From: Bacteroidales bacterium UBA1756
GTDB lineage: Bacteria; Bacteroidota; Bacteroidia; Bacteroidales; WCHB1-69
NCBI GenBank assembly: GCA_002314795.1
Contig: DCHI01000014.1
Coordinates: forward strand, 1-50,713
Direction of reading: 5' to 3'
Length of the DNA stretch: 50,713 nt
Shown here: piece by piece, positions 33,067-42,515 of the stretch
Position numbering within the stretch: position 1 is the first letter of the stretch
Layout of the letters: every line of letters begins with the position of its first letter
The notes under the pieces: generated by a model
Seen by the model: the letters and a program-made list of their open reading frames with translations, nothing else
What the model was told of the DNA's origin: nothing
Databases searched by the model: none
Position numbers and translations under genes: made by a program

Positions 33067-34545
33067 TTATTCATAGACTAATTTGTTCATAAAGAAAACG
33101 TAGCGTTTGCCTTTGGCTCCTTTTCCCTTATTGATGATGTATTGGTACCCCGATGCGACGTAATTGTCTCCGTACCAGTGTTCTAAACGAGTGTCAATGT
33201 TGTAATCGACGGCGTCCTGTCGGAAATTGGTCTCAATGGACATTGTCTCCATCTTTTCAATGGTCTCGTACCCGTTTACCAACGTGTAAAACAGATGGTT
33301 GGCTTTCGGGTAAAATATGATGGCGTTTTCATCCTGGAAATCAATGCAAACTCTTCGGTACAACTGCTTGGTAATGATGTTGGTAAGCGGAATGTAATGA
33401 TCCCAGATGAGTTCGCCTTTTCGGTTGAACGTGGTGACGTAAGCGTTGATGAATCGATAGCCGACAAAAGTCTGCTGCGGTGTGCTCGTGTATGCCCCGT
33501 AGAAATTATCGTACGTGTTGTAGTTGTAATCGTATTCTGGATAGTAGACTTCCGTAATAAAAGAAAACTGCTTCGAGGTGTGTCCTGTGTTGCCAATCAG
33601 CAGTTGAAGATTCAAATTCCGTCCCTTCAACTTTTCATATTGCCCGTCATTTGCCGCCTTCAGTTGCGTGTAATTGTAGAAACGGGTGCTGTCAAATTCA
33701 AAATCGTGCAGAAGAATAGTGTAAACTCCTGAATGTAAGTTTGTTGAATATCTGTCTTGAAGCGTGTTGTATGTCCCCATCAGCAAGGTTGTATCTTTAT
33801 TGATGACAATGGCATTGGCCGAATTGTAGATGTAGTCGCCTTTGCTTGGGGTACTTGACAAAAAGGAACGGATGTCAGCCTTGTTATTGGCCCATTCGTA
33901 TTCACAAAGGAAGATTTCCCCGGCATCATTGCTTTGGTACTCTTTTAATCCAATGAGCCAGCGTTGGTTGAACGTGTCGGCTACGCAAAATTCGTATTTG
34001 TATGGAAAGATGTTTCCAAGGCAGAAAAGGTCATATTTTTCTTGATGAAAGAAGTAAATGCTGTCCTGTTTGTTGGTGATGGCGATGGCGGCAAGGCATT
34101 CGTCATTCGCGACGAGTTTGTTGATATTCCCGTTTTTCAGTTCCGAGAGCGTGTCAATTCGGTATTTTTCCGCATTAAGGTCGATGGTCATAAGGAAGGA
34201 CTTGACGGGTTCCTTTTTGGGAAAACTTTTTTGAAAAAGGATGTACAGGAAATTTTCGGTCGAAGCACAGGCCGAAAAGGTTGTTAATGCAGGAAGTTGA
34301 AGCGCGAAAATGTAATTCTTCTGGAGATTGGTATCATAGTTGATGAAGATCCAAGAGGTGGAGTCTTCGGTTGCAGCGGCCGTTTCGTAGAAGACGAAGG
34401 CACCGTGCGTTCCCACTAATTCGGAGTGAAAGTCGTCGTGGTCTTTGGCCGTTTCCAATTCAATGCGAATGGGAGCATCGTGCTGTGCCCAAGACAAAGA
34501 TTGGATGAGGAATAGGAGGATTGTTGCTAAGTATTTGATTTTCAT
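33067..34545 (-). CDS. Secreted protein of unknown function
   Basis: I do not recognise this 492-residue protein. It has a signal peptide (cleavage near 'QSLSWAQ') and is rich in aromatic residues and beta-strand patterns repeated about every 45-60 residues, which may form a propeller. No catalytic motif stands out. It begins three bases before the recG stop region and is followed 12 bases later by the LRR gene. It is therefore probably made from the recG transcript but should be exported to the periplasm or outer membrane. Confidence 0.7.
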   Translation of the reverse strand: MKIKYLATILLFLIQSLSWAQHDAPIRIELETAKDHDDFHSELVGTHGAFVFYETAAATEDSTSWIFINYDTNLQKNYIFALQLPALTTFSACASTENFLYILFQKSFPKKEPVKSFLMTIDLNAEKYRIDTLSELKNGNINKLVANDECLAAIAITNKQDSIYFFHQEKYDLFCLGNIFPYKYEFCVADTFNQRWLIGLKEYQSNDAGEIFLCEYEWANNKADIRSFLSSTPSKGDYIYNSANAIVINKDTTLLMGTYNTLQDRYSTNLHSGVYTILLHDFEFDSTRFYNYTQLKAANDGQYEKLKGRNLNLQLLIGNTGHTSKQFSFITEVYYPEYDYNYNTYDNFYGAYTSTPQQTFVGYRFINAYVTTFNRKGELIWDHYIPLTNIITKQLYRRVCIDFQDENAIIFYPKANHLFYTLVNGYETIEKMETMSIETNFRQDAVDYNIDTRLEHWYGDNYVASGYQYIINKGKGAKGKRYVFFMNKLVYE

Positions 34546-34548
34546 AAT

Positions 34549-36663
34549 TTAAGATATCATTCCCCAAAACTTTTCTCGTTTCATCAACTGTTGGAGTCGG
34601 TTGGATATGATTGCATTTTCGGGTTTTGTCAGGTTCGGATCTGCTTCAAGAATGGTTTTTGCGAGGTTGCGCGTGTAAGCCACCAATTTTTCGTCTTTTA
34701 CGATGTCAGCGATTTTGAAATCCAAAATCCCGCTTTGCTGCGTCCCTTGCAAATCACCGGGGCCGCGCAACTTGAGGTCGAAGTTGGCGATTTCAAAACC
34801 GTCCGTCGTGCTGACCATCGCGTTGAGACGCTGCTTCCCCTCGTTGGAGAGTTTGTTCCCCGACATCAGGATGCAGTATGATTGTTCGCCGCCACGGCCT
34901 ACGCGACCGCGTAGCTGGTGTAACTGCGATAGTCCGAAACGTTCCGCGTTTTCAATCACCATTATGGTGGCGTTCGGGATGTCAATGCCGACTTCAATCA
35001 CCGTCGTGGAAACCAAGATGTTCGTCTCGCCTTTGCTAAATCGTTGCATTTCAAAATCTTTCTCCTCCGGTTTCATTTTCCCGTGGACCATTCCGACGGC
35101 GTAGTGGGGGAGCGGAAAAACGCGCGACATAGCTTCAAAGCCGGCTTGCAGGTCAAGCAAGTCTAAGTTTTCGGATTCTTTAATAAGAGGATAAACGACG
35201 AAAACCTGTCGGCCGCGATCGATTTGCTGTTTCATCAAACCGAACATTTTCAGCCGGTCTTTTTCGTATAAGTGTGTGGTTATAATGGGTTTACGACCTT
35301 GCGGCAATTCGTCAATGACGGAGACATCCAAGTCCCCATAAACGGTCATAGCGAGCGTACGGGGAATGGGAGTGGCCGTCATAACCAAAATGTGTGGCGG
35401 AGTCACATTCTTTTTCCACAATTTTGCCCGCTGTTCTACACCAAAACGGTGCTGTTCATCAATGACGGCGAGGCCGAGATTTTGAAAGCGGACCTCATCT
35501 TCAATCAAGGCGTGCGTGCCGATAAGGATGCGGATTTCTCCGTTCAGAAGCCCTTCGTGAATGGCACGGCGCTCTGCCGTCTTCGTGGAACCGGTGAGCA
35601 GCGCCGCTTTTACCGGCATTCCCTCCAACTGACGACTGATGTTTTCATAATGTTGCGTCGCCAAAATTTCTGTGGGCGCCATCAGGCAGGATTGAAATCC
35701 GTTGTCATTGGCTATCAGCATAATAAGTAGCGCTGTGATGGTTTTGCCACTACCTACATCGCCTTGAAGCAAGCGATTCATCTGCCGTCCGCTGCCCAAG
35801 TCGGAATAAATCTCTTTAATCACTCTTTTTTGAGCATTGGTCAAATCAAATTTCAATTTGTTATGGTAGAAGTAATTGAACGTTTCTCCAATGCGAGAAA
35901 AGATGAAACCGCGGAATTTTCTTTCAGTTAATAACTTGAGTTTTAATAATTTGAGTTGGGTATAAAAAAGTTCGTCGAATTTGAGACGAAGGGTGGCCAT
36001 TGCTAACTTTTCCTGATTTTCAGGGAAATGAATATTGTACAATGCCTCTTTCAGCGAAGGAAGTTTGTGATTTTCAATGAGTTCTTGCGGAAGAAGTTCT
36101 GGAAAGATGCTGAATTTGTGCTGAATGAGCAGTGCCGCCGTCAGTTTGGCTACGCCTTTGGAATCGAGTCCGGCTTTTTTTGCCTTGTCCGACGTGTTGT
36201 ACAAAGGATAAAAATGCTGTGGAATGTTGTTTTCACTCCTGGCGTTGGGGTCAATGATTTCGGGATGCGAAATGTTCCATCGGTTGTTGAACAGGGTTGG
36301 TTTGCCAAAAATGATGATGTTTTGGTGACGTTCTTGGAGCACCTCCTCTATCCACTTGATTCCGTTGAACCACACCAATTCGATGGTACCCGTTCCGTCG
36401 GTGAATTGTGCCGACAGACGTTTGGTGCGGTTTTCTCCAAGAATCTGGTAGCCCGTGACGTCGCCCCGAAATTGCATATAGTTTCCTTCCGTCTGAATGT
36501 CGCAAATCCGGTAGATGGTGGATTTGTCCACGTGTCGGAACGGAAAGTAGTAGAGTAGGTCGTTGTAGGTGAAAATATTGAACTCGCGCCGGAGCACTTC
36601 CGCGCGTTTGGGCCCCACGCCCTTCAAATATTCAATCGGGGTTTGTAAAAAATCCTCGTTCAC
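34549..36663 (-). CDS. recG: ATP-dependent DNA helicase RecG
   Basis: This 704-residue helicase regresses stalled replication forks and branched recombination intermediates. The N-terminal wedge/OB domain (about 1-230) opens with 'IEYLKGVGPKRAEVL'. The helicase core shows Walker A 'LLQGDVGSGKTITALL', 'LAPTEILATQHY', the DEQH box 'VIDEQHRFGVEQR', 'VMTATPIPRTLAMTVYGDLD', and motif VI 'QLRGRVGRG' with the TRG-like 'RGPGDLQGTQQSGI'. Its length is normal. It follows yigZ by 12 bases on the minus strand. Confidence 0.97.
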   Translation of the reverse strand: MNEDFLQTPIEYLKGVGPKRAEVLRREFNIFTYNDLLYYFPFRHVDKSTIYRICDIQTEGNYMQFRGDVTGYQILGENRTKRLSAQFTDGTGTIELVWFNGIKWIEEVLQERHQNIIIFGKPTLFNNRWNISHPEIIDPNARSENNIPQHFYPLYNTSDKAKKAGLDSKGVAKLTAALLIQHKFSIFPELLPQELIENHKLPSLKEALYNIHFPENQEKLAMATLRLKFDELFYTQLKLLKLKLLTERKFRGFIFSRIGETFNYFYHNKLKFDLTNAQKRVIKEIYSDLGSGRQMNRLLQGDVGSGKTITALLIMLIANDNGFQSCLMAPTEILATQHYENISRQLEGMPVKAALLTGSTKTAERRAIHEGLLNGEIRILIGTHALIEDEVRFQNLGLAVIDEQHRFGVEQRAKLWKKNVTPPHILVMTATPIPRTLAMTVYGDLDVSVIDELPQGRKPIITTHLYEKDRLKMFGLMKQQIDRGRQVFVVYPLIKESENLDLLDLQAGFEAMSRVFPLPHYAVGMVHGKMKPEEKDFEMQRFSKGETNILVSTTVIEVGIDIPNATIMVIENAERFGLSQLHQLRGRVGRGGEQSYCILMSGNKLSNEGKQRLNAMVSTTDGFEIANFDLKLRGPGDLQGTQQSGILDFKIADIVKDEKLVAYTRNLAKTILEADPNLTKPENAIISNRLQQLMKREKFWGMIS

Positions 36664-36675
36664 CTTTTCTTTTTA

Positions 36676-37281
36676 TTAAATGATGGGACGAATCGTTAGC
36701 CTGTCGATTTTCTGCAATGCTTCTACCAACGAATCTGCATCTCTTTTTTGAACGATAAATTCAATGATGCAGTCCGATTCATACGATTGCCCCGTTATCT
36801 TAACTGTTTCTCTTTTAAGTAATTGCATTACCTTGTTCATCGCCAAGGGAGGAAAATGGACGATGTATTTTTCTTCAACGAATTTTTCAATGATGGTATT
36901 GTTGTCCAAAGCGTCCTTCGCCGCAACTTTGTACGCATTGAGCAATCCGCTGACACCGAGTTTGACTCCGCCGAAATACCGGACGACAATAATCAGCGTG
37001 TCTGTCACGTCTTTGGACAGAAGTTGCCCGTGAATGGGCCTTCCTGCTGTTCCGGATGGTTCTCCGTCGTCATTCAGCCGGTAGGCATCCTTGTTCGGCC
37101 CCAGAATGTATGCGTAGCAGTGGTGCCGCGCATCGTAGTACCGTTTCTTGACTTCCGCCACTCGTTCCTTCACCTCCTCTTCTGTCTTGACGGGAAAGGC
37201 AAGAGCAATGAACTTGCTCCCTTTTTCACGATAGACTCCTTCCGACTCTCCGGCAATGGTATGGTAAGTGTAATCAAACAT
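36676..37281 (-). CDS. YigZ/IMPACT family protein
   Basis: This 201-residue member of the YigZ (UPF0029) family has the N-terminal signature 'EKGSKFIALAFPV', 'ARHHCYAYILG' and 'NDDGEPSGTAGRPI', then 'VVRYFGGVKLGVSGLLNAY'. A smaller C-terminal ferredoxin-like domain follows. Eukaryotic IMPACT regulates Gcn2; the bacterial proteins have no settled role, though a link to translation is proposed. It is the first gene after a TACCTTTG promoter element and leads the recG run. Confidence 0.93.
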   Translation of the reverse strand: MFDYTYHTIAGESEGVYREKGSKFIALAFPVKTEEEVKERVAEVKKRYYDARHHCYAYILGPNKDAYRLNDDGEPSGTAGRPIHGQLLSKDVTDTLIIVVRYFGGVKLGVSGLLNAYKVAAKDALDNNTIIEKFVEEKYIVHFPPLAMNKVMQLLKRETVKITGQSYESDCIIEFIVQKRDADSLVEALQKIDRLTIRPII

Positions 37282-37305
37282 CTACGTATGTTGGTTTTGA
37301 GGGCG

Positions 37306-37313
37306 CAAAGGTA
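37306..37313 (-). promoter_or_regulatory. Bacteroidota -7 element (TACCTTTG) for yigZ-recG
   Basis: On the minus strand TACCTTTG followed by CGCC lies 24 bases before the yigZ ATG. Confidence 0.55.
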
Positions 37314-37354
37314 CGCGATTTCTTGAAAATAAGGGCTTGTTAAAAAAAATGATT

Positions 37355-38110
37355 TTAAGAAATATCGGGATTGTTCCAGATGTTCCAACTTGCTTCTGCC
37401 TGGTGTTGAAGCATCATCGCCCCATTGCAAATTTCTGCCCCGCGCTGACGTCCTTTTTCTAAGAATGCTGTCATTTCGGGGTTGTAAATCATATCGAATA
37501 AAATGTGTTTTGGTGTGATGAATTCGTAGGGAATATCAGGAAATTCCTCATTATCAGGGAACATTCCCACGGGTGAGGCATTGACGATGAGTAAATGTTT
37601 GAGGATAAGGTCCCCTGTCAGTTGCGAGTAGGTGAGGGGGGCTTTTTCTTTGTTGCGGGAAACGAGCATCGAAGGAATCCGAAGCATAGAAAGCGCGTAG
37701 ATGGCGGCTTTTGCCGCTCCGCCGGTTCCAAGCACTAAAGCACGTTTGGGCATTCGTGCCGTTAATTCCATCAGACTTTCCGCGAAGCCAATGTAGTCGG
37801 TGTTGAAACCAAGCAAGTGAGGTGTGCCGTTATCTCGGATGACTTTCACCGTGTTGACGGCGCCTATGGACGCGGCGGCCTCGTCAATTCGTGTGAGGTA
37901 GGGGAGTATTTCTTCTTTGTATGGGGAGGTGACATTAAACCCCGCCAAGTCTGCATTTTCGTTGACGAAGCGGGGAATTTCAGTGATTTTTTCTAACGGA
38001 AACAGACGGTATTCTACTCCTGTAATGTTTTCTGTTTCAAACTTTTGTTGAAACAAACGGGGAGAGGCACTGTGCGCCAATGGGTAACCGACGAGTCCGT
38101 ATGTTTTCAT
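37355..38110 (-). CDS. aroE: Shikimate dehydrogenase
   Basis: This 251-residue enzyme reduces 3-dehydroshikimate to shikimate with NADPH in aromatic amino acid synthesis. Motifs: 'GLVGYPLAHSASPRLF' (substrate serines), 'FNVTSPYKEEILPYL' (catalytic Lys), 'GFNTDYIGF' (catalytic Asp) and the Rossmann 'VLGTGGAAKAAIYAL'. The C-terminal 'GAMMLQHQAEASW' holds the conserved Gln. It lies two bases after the DedA gene on the minus strand. Confidence 0.95.
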   Translation of the reverse strand: MKTYGLVGYPLAHSASPRLFQQKFETENITGVEYRLFPLEKITEIPRFVNENADLAGFNVTSPYKEEILPYLTRIDEAAASIGAVNTVKVIRDNGTPHLLGFNTDYIGFAESLMELTARMPKRALVLGTGGAAKAAIYALSMLRIPSMLVSRNKEKAPLTYSQLTGDLILKHLLIVNASPVGMFPDNEEFPDIPYEFITPKHILFDMIYNPEMTAFLEKGRQRGAEICNGAMMLQHQAEASWNIWNNPDIS

Positions 38111-38112
38111 CG

Positions 38113-38910
38113 TTATTTGTTTTCTTCTACGTTGCTCTTTTTTCTTTTTTTAATTCCTTTAAAAATAAGATAAGCAACGAAAACAGCACCTAATCCTAAC
38201 AGTACCCACGAGAGTTCGTGGCTGTATTGTGAAATCAAATCTTGCTGTCCGTGAGCAACATAGCCGAGAATTGCAAGAATGATATTCCAAATGAGTGCTC
38301 CGAGTGTCGTGTAGCCGACAAAAGCAAAAATGTTCATTTTGGCCAAACCAGCTGGGATTGAGATGAGTTGCCGTATTACGGGAACCAATCTTCCGATGAG
38401 CGTGGACGAGTTGCCGTGTTCCACAAAGTAGGCCTCCGCTTTTTGTACTTTTTCTTTGTCGATGAGACAAAGGTGTCCTAATTTGCTGTCGGCGAACCAA
38501 TAGACGAAAGGCCGTCCTAACCAAATGGAAATGATGTAGTTAACTAATGCGCCAATCAGTGCGCCCAAGGTGGCAAAAAGAATGACGAACAGCACATTCA
38601 GAAAATTGCTGTCAGTTACGTTCAAGGAAGAACCTTCGTTGCAGGCAGCGTAGGCAGCCGGCGGTACGACAATTTCTGATGGAAAGGGGATGAACGAACT
38701 TTCCAATGCCATCAATGCAGTGACATTCAGGTAGTTGAGGTTGTTCGTGTACCAGCTCCCGATACGTGCTACAAAACCGGCATCTTGTTCAGATGCCGGT
38801 TCCATATTTTGTTCTTCTGTAGCAGTTGCGGGCTGTGCGTTGGCCGTTGTTTTGGTGGGTGCGCAGCTTGCTAATACGATAACTGCGAGCAAAAGCAGAA
38901 TTTTTTTCAT
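38113..38910 (-). CDS. DedA-family membrane protein with lipoprotein-type N-terminus
   Basis: This 265-residue protein has a VTT/DedA domain: 'ALESSFIPFPSEIVVPPAAY' (residues about 68-87), 'GALIGALVNYIISIWLGRPF' and 'GRLVPVIRQLISIPAGLAKMN' with the functional Arg residues. DedA proteins flip undecaprenyl phosphate or phospholipids. The odd part is the front: a lipoprotein signal with lipobox 'VLASC' (Cys16) and a ~30-residue low-complexity linker rich in Thr, Ala and Glu. If processed, the N-terminus would be lipid-anchored on the periplasmic side of the inner membrane. It follows the TPR gene by six bases and precedes aroE by two. Confidence 0.9.
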   Translation of the reverse strand: MKKILLLLAVIVLASCAPTKTTANAQPATATEEQNMEPASEQDAGFVARIGSWYTNNLNYLNVTALMALESSFIPFPSEIVVPPAAYAACNEGSSLNVTDSNFLNVLFVILFATLGALIGALVNYIISIWLGRPFVYWFADSKLGHLCLIDKEKVQKAEAYFVEHGNSSTLIGRLVPVIRQLISIPAGLAKMNIFAFVGYTTLGALIWNIILAILGYVAHGQQDLISQYSHELSWVLLGLGAVFVAYLIFKGIKKRKKSNVEENK

Positions 38911-38916
38911 ATTGCC

Positions 38917-40098
38917 TTATTCTTTGGGCTGTGTGTATTTTTCAATGACGGCATTCAGTTCGGCGGGAACCTCTTTTCCAAGTTGCAACTTTAACTGTTT
39001 CAACATTTTAGCATTCTGGAAATGATCCGGTTCAATTTCAAATGCCTTTTGAGCCCAGTCGTGTGCCTTGTTCATCATAGCATCTTGTTCTTCTTTGTAT
39101 TGAGCAGCCAGATCGTAGTTGCGTTCTTTAACGGCTTCATTTCTCTTTTCAATGATTCCGTTGACTTTCAAGAAGTAACCGTAAGCCATCATATTGTTGA
39201 GGGAGAAATCTTTCGGATTCTTTTCGAGGGCTTTGTTGATAACCATTTCGGCTTTTTCGTACATACCGGCGTTCATCAAATAGTTGGCGGCATCAGACAT
39301 AACGCTGGCCATCGTGTCATATTTGCAGACGCGTTCGAGTGCTTTATCCATTTTAACCGTGTCACCGATTTCTGCATTGTAACCGAGGTCAAGCAGGTGA
39401 ATGTAAACGATGTATTTTTCGTTGACATTTTTCTTGGCAGCAGAAAGAACTTCTTTGCATTTGTCCATTTCTTTTGCTTTGCTGTGCAAGTTGTAAGCAA
39501 GAAGATACGTATCCACGAAGTTCGTGTTGGCTTTGATAGCTTCGTCCAAAACGGCGAGTTGTGCAGCTTCGCCACCTCTTTCAAGAGCATAGTTGGCGAG
39601 GTTGTAGTAGCAGATACCGGCCGACTGCTTGCTTCCGCTGGCGGTGTAGCATTTAGCAGCTGCGCGGATGTACTGTTCCGCTTTCTCGTAATCTTTGGCT
39701 TTGGCTGCGTCCATACCGATGGCCTTGAGCGGGTCGGCGCAAATGCGTTGTCCTTCTTTCGGATCAATAACGCCATCGTCCTGAACGTCATTGTCGATTT
39801 CCATTGCTTTGTAGAAGCTTTCGTATGCAATCCAGAGTGCGTCCGGGTTTTTGGAGACGTATGCGGGGTTCTTTTCCAAACGTTCCTGGTCTTGGCTATA
39901 GACTCTCAAATAGACGTTGCCTTTGTATAACCAAGCTTTGGCGCTACCTTCGTTGCCAGGCATACACTCGTCGATTTTCTTTTTGGCTTCCATAATTTTC
40001 TTGTTTTGCAAGGACATCCAAACGTCTTGCAAACAGCTTTGTCCGTAACTGCACCCGATAAATGCTGAAATGAGTGCGAATAAGATAACTTTTTTCAT
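38917..40098 (-). CDS. Exported TPR protein (paralogue A)
   Basis: This 393-residue protein has a signal sequence ('LISAFIGCSYGQ'; the Cys could be a weak lipobox). The rest is helical TPR-type repeats, such as 'AWLYKGNVYLRV', 'ADPLKAIGMDAAKAKDYEKAEQYIRAAAKCY', 'ANYLMNAGMYEKAEMVINKALEKNPKDF' and 'MAYGYFLKVNG'. It resembles the following upstream gene across its length ('AKKKIDEC..' against 'AKECIDAC..', 'AWLYKGN' against 'TWLYKAN'), so the two are tandem duplicates. Such proteins are probably periplasmic scaffolds; no specific partner is visible. Confidence 0.8.
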   Translation of the reverse strand: MKKVILFALISAFIGCSYGQSCLQDVWMSLQNKKIMEAKKKIDECMPGNEGSAKAWLYKGNVYLRVYSQDQERLEKNPAYVSKNPDALWIAYESFYKAMEIDNDVQDDGVIDPKEGQRICADPLKAIGMDAAKAKDYEKAEQYIRAAAKCYTASGSKQSAGICYYNLANYALERGGEAAQLAVLDEAIKANTNFVDTYLLAYNLHSKAKEMDKCKEVLSAAKKNVNEKYIVYIHLLDLGYNAEIGDTVKMDKALERVCKYDTMASVMSDAANYLMNAGMYEKAEMVINKALEKNPKDFSLNNMMAYGYFLKVNGIIEKRNEAVKERNYDLAAQYKEEQDAMMNKAHDWAQKAFEIEPDHFQNAKMLKQLKLQLGKEVPAELNAVIEKYTQPKE

Positions 40099-40131
40099 AA
40101 TTGTATTATTTAAATGATTTTCAATAATTTA

Positions 40132-41307
40132 TTATTGGTTGATGCGTTTGTCCATTGCATCGGCTTTGTCGTTTTGCAAAAGGCGAAGGTAAATCTCTTT
40201 GAGCTTGTGCATCAGGGTTTTGTCATTCGGTTCTTGCTGAAGTGCTTTTTCAAAGTATGTAGCCGAACGACTCAAATAACCATCGGCTTCGTTCTTTAAC
40301 GTTTGCGCCTCTTTTTTATTGCCGGAAATGTCTAACTTGTTTGCTTCAAGATATTTTGCATTTCCGATATTGTCGCAACAAACGCCAAGATTATAGACCA
40401 CCACATAATTGTTGGGTGTACGGTCGTATGCCTTTTTCAAAAGAGTTTCCGCTTCCACATACGATTCGTCTTTTATGTACAGATTGGCCGCATTGACCAC
40501 TGCTTCAGGAACTTGGAAAACACTTGCAGGCAATTTGTCTAACAACTCTCTCCCTTTTTTGTTTTCTCCAATCCAATAGTAATAATCGGCTTCCGCTACA
40601 AGAATATGGGCGTTGTTCGCATCCTTGGCTTTTGCTTTTGTGATGAGCTGAAGCACATCGGATTTTTGATTGTTTGTCTTGTAACTCTCTATCAATCTGA
40701 TATAAACGTTCATATTTTCGGAACCGTCGTCAATGGCCTTCTGATAATATTTTTGTGCATTGGCGTTGTCTTTCAACATTTCAAATGTGTAGGCATAATA
40801 GTAGTAGAGTTCTCCCTGAAGCGGGTATTCGGGCTTTTGCATTTCGTAACTTTCTGCGGCCAACTTCAAAACTTGATTGGCTTTTTCAAATTTATTGGCA
40901 ATCAATTCATTGACTCCTTCAATGAAAAGAATAGGGTACAATTTCGGCAGTGCTTCGTACGGAGCTAACATATCGGTTGCCTCCACGTTTTTGTTCAGTT
41001 CTTCTGCTTTTTTGAAAGCCATATATGCGTCTTCCGGCGCCGTCGGATGAGCAATGATTACGGAACTGTCTTGCTGTTTGGCCGATATTTCTGCGGTGGC
41101 AATCTGGTATTCGATGTTTGCCTTGTACAGCCAAGTGGAGGCTTTGGTAGAATATTTTTCGTCTTGCGTACAAGCATCAATGCACTCTTTCGCTTTGACG
41201 AAATCTTTTTCATAATACAAATTGTAGGCACGAGTAGGAGAGACCTTCTGTGCAAATGTCGCTGTTACACAAAACAGTAAGACAACAATCGGGAGGATTT
41301 TTTTCAT
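40132..41307 (-). CDS. Exported TPR protein (paralogue B)
   Basis: This 391-residue protein has a clear signal peptide (cleavage after 'CVTATFAQ') and TPR repeats through the mature part ('RAYNLYYEKDFVKAKECIDACTQ', 'LYYYYAYTFEMLKDNANAQKYYQKAI', 'VVYNLGVCCDNIGNAKYLEAN'). The frame is open 42 codons upstream of the ATG at 41307, but those residues overlap the -7 element at 41333-41340 and precede the signal peptide, so I reject the longer start. It is the first gene of a probable run TPR-B, TPR-A, dedA-like, aroE. Confidence 0.82.
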   Translation of the reverse strand: MKKILPIVVLLFCVTATFAQKVSPTRAYNLYYEKDFVKAKECIDACTQDEKYSTKASTWLYKANIEYQIATAEISAKQQDSSVIIAHPTAPEDAYMAFKKAEELNKNVEATDMLAPYEALPKLYPILFIEGVNELIANKFEKANQVLKLAAESYEMQKPEYPLQGELYYYYAYTFEMLKDNANAQKYYQKAIDDGSENMNVYIRLIESYKTNNQKSDVLQLITKAKAKDANNAHILVAEADYYYWIGENKKGRELLDKLPASVFQVPEAVVNAANLYIKDESYVEAETLLKKAYDRTPNNYVVVYNLGVCCDNIGNAKYLEANKLDISGNKKEAQTLKNEADGYLSRSATYFEKALQQEPNDKTLMHKLKEIYLRLLQNDKADAMDKRINQ

Positions 41308-41332
41308 AATTGGTGTTGTGAAAAATGAATTG

Positions 41333-41340
41333 CAAAAATA
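41333..41340 (-). promoter_or_regulatory. Bacteroidota -7 element (TATTTTTG) for the TPR-dedA-aroE run
   Basis: On the minus strand TATTTTTG followed by CAA lies 25 bases before the TPR-B ATG. Confidence 0.55.
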
Positions 41341-41365
41341 CACTATTTTTTTATTGGGCATTTGG

Positions 41366-42514
41366 CTATTCTTCGTATTTCTTTTTGCCGCTGTAAAGAT
41401 CGAAACGCATAAATTTGCACTCCAATGCGCCATTGTATAAGGTGAAACGTTTGGAAGCGTGCAAGCCGATGCGTTTGAGTGCGGCGATGTTTGAACTGAT
41501 GATGAAGGCCGTGCAGTCGGTGTATTTCTGTTTCAAAGTGTCACCGATTTCTTTGTACGCTTCCTCAATGTCTTCCATATCAAGACGTTCGCCGTATGGG
41601 GGATTGAAAATGACCACCGCTGGTGTCTGCTTGGGAAAACTTTCACGCATAGCGCAGCGGCGCAGTTTGATGAAGTCCTCCAATCTCGCTTCCTCCACAT
41701 TGGCGATAGCCATTCCCAAATAACGTGACGAAATGTCGGAACCGTAAAAATTCACCGGAACATCGTCCAAGATGTCGGCTTCGTCCATCACCTTTTCCCA
41801 TAGTTTTTTATCGAAATTTTTCCAACGAGAAAAACCGTACGGACCGTGGTAGAAACCGGCGGGAATGTTCAACGCAGCCATCGCCGCCTCAATGAGAATG
41901 GTTCCGGATCCGCACATCGGGTCGATGAGGTCGCAGTCGGCGTGCCAGCCACTCAACTTCACCATCGCGGCGGCAACAACCTCGCTAATCTGTGCCGGAT
42001 GGCTCGAAACACGGTAGCCGCGTTTGTGCAACGACTCTCCCGACGAATCTAAAAACAACGTGGCCGTATTCCCCATTATGTGAATGTGAAACTGGGCGTC
42101 GGGACTGTTTTTGTTGACCGATGGACGTTCGTCATACTTTTCTCTGAAACGGTCGCAGACAGCATCTTTTGCCAACTGTGCCGCATAAAGTGGCGTGGCA
42201 AAAATGGCATCTTTCATCGTGACACTGAATGCCAATGTCCCGTCTTCACGCATAATTTTTTCGGCGGGGAATTTGAAAATCTCTTCATAAAACTGCTTGT
42301 TGTCGCGGAAGGTGAAATGGCCGACCTGCCAGAGAATACGTAAGGCGAAACGGCAGAAATAGTTGGCGCGGTACATCATCGCGATGTCCCCTTCGAATGT
42401 GACGGCACGCGTACTTAATTCACAGTTTTCAGCTCCTAATTGTTTTAATTCCTCTAAAAGAATTTCCTCCAATCCAGCGTAGGTCTTTGCTACGAATTTC
42501 TCTTTTCTAATCAT
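41366..42514 (-). CDS. THUMP-domain class I rRNA methyltransferase (RlmL N-terminal/YpsC type)
   Basis: This 382-residue SAM-dependent methyltransferase matches the N-terminal half of RlmL, which makes m2G2445 in 23S rRNA. An N-terminal THUMP domain begins 'FVAKTYAGLEEILLEELKQLG'. The catalytic domain has 'DPMCGSGTILIEAAM' (motif I) and the 'IFNPPYGERLD' NPPY motif used for base N-methylation. The second RlmK domain of the enterobacterial fusion is absent, as is usual in Bacteroidota and Firmicutes. It follows batE by one base, so it is probably the last gene of the bat transcript. Confidence 0.93.
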   Translation of the reverse strand: MIRKEKFVAKTYAGLEEILLEELKQLGAENCELSTRAVTFEGDIAMMYRANYFCRFALRILWQVGHFTFRDNKQFYEEIFKFPAEKIMREDGTLAFSVTMKDAIFATPLYAAQLAKDAVCDRFREKYDERPSVNKNSPDAQFHIHIMGNTATLFLDSSGESLHKRGYRVSSHPAQISEVVAAAMVKLSGWHADCDLIDPMCGSGTILIEAAMAALNIPAGFYHGPYGFSRWKNFDKKLWEKVMDEADILDDVPVNFYGSDISSRYLGMAIANVEEARLEDFIKLRRCAMRESFPKQTPAVVIFNPPYGERLDMEDIEEAYKEIGDTLKQKYTDCTAFIISSNIAALKRIGLHASKRFTLYNGALECKFMRFDLYSGKKKYEE

Positions 42515-42515
42515 T

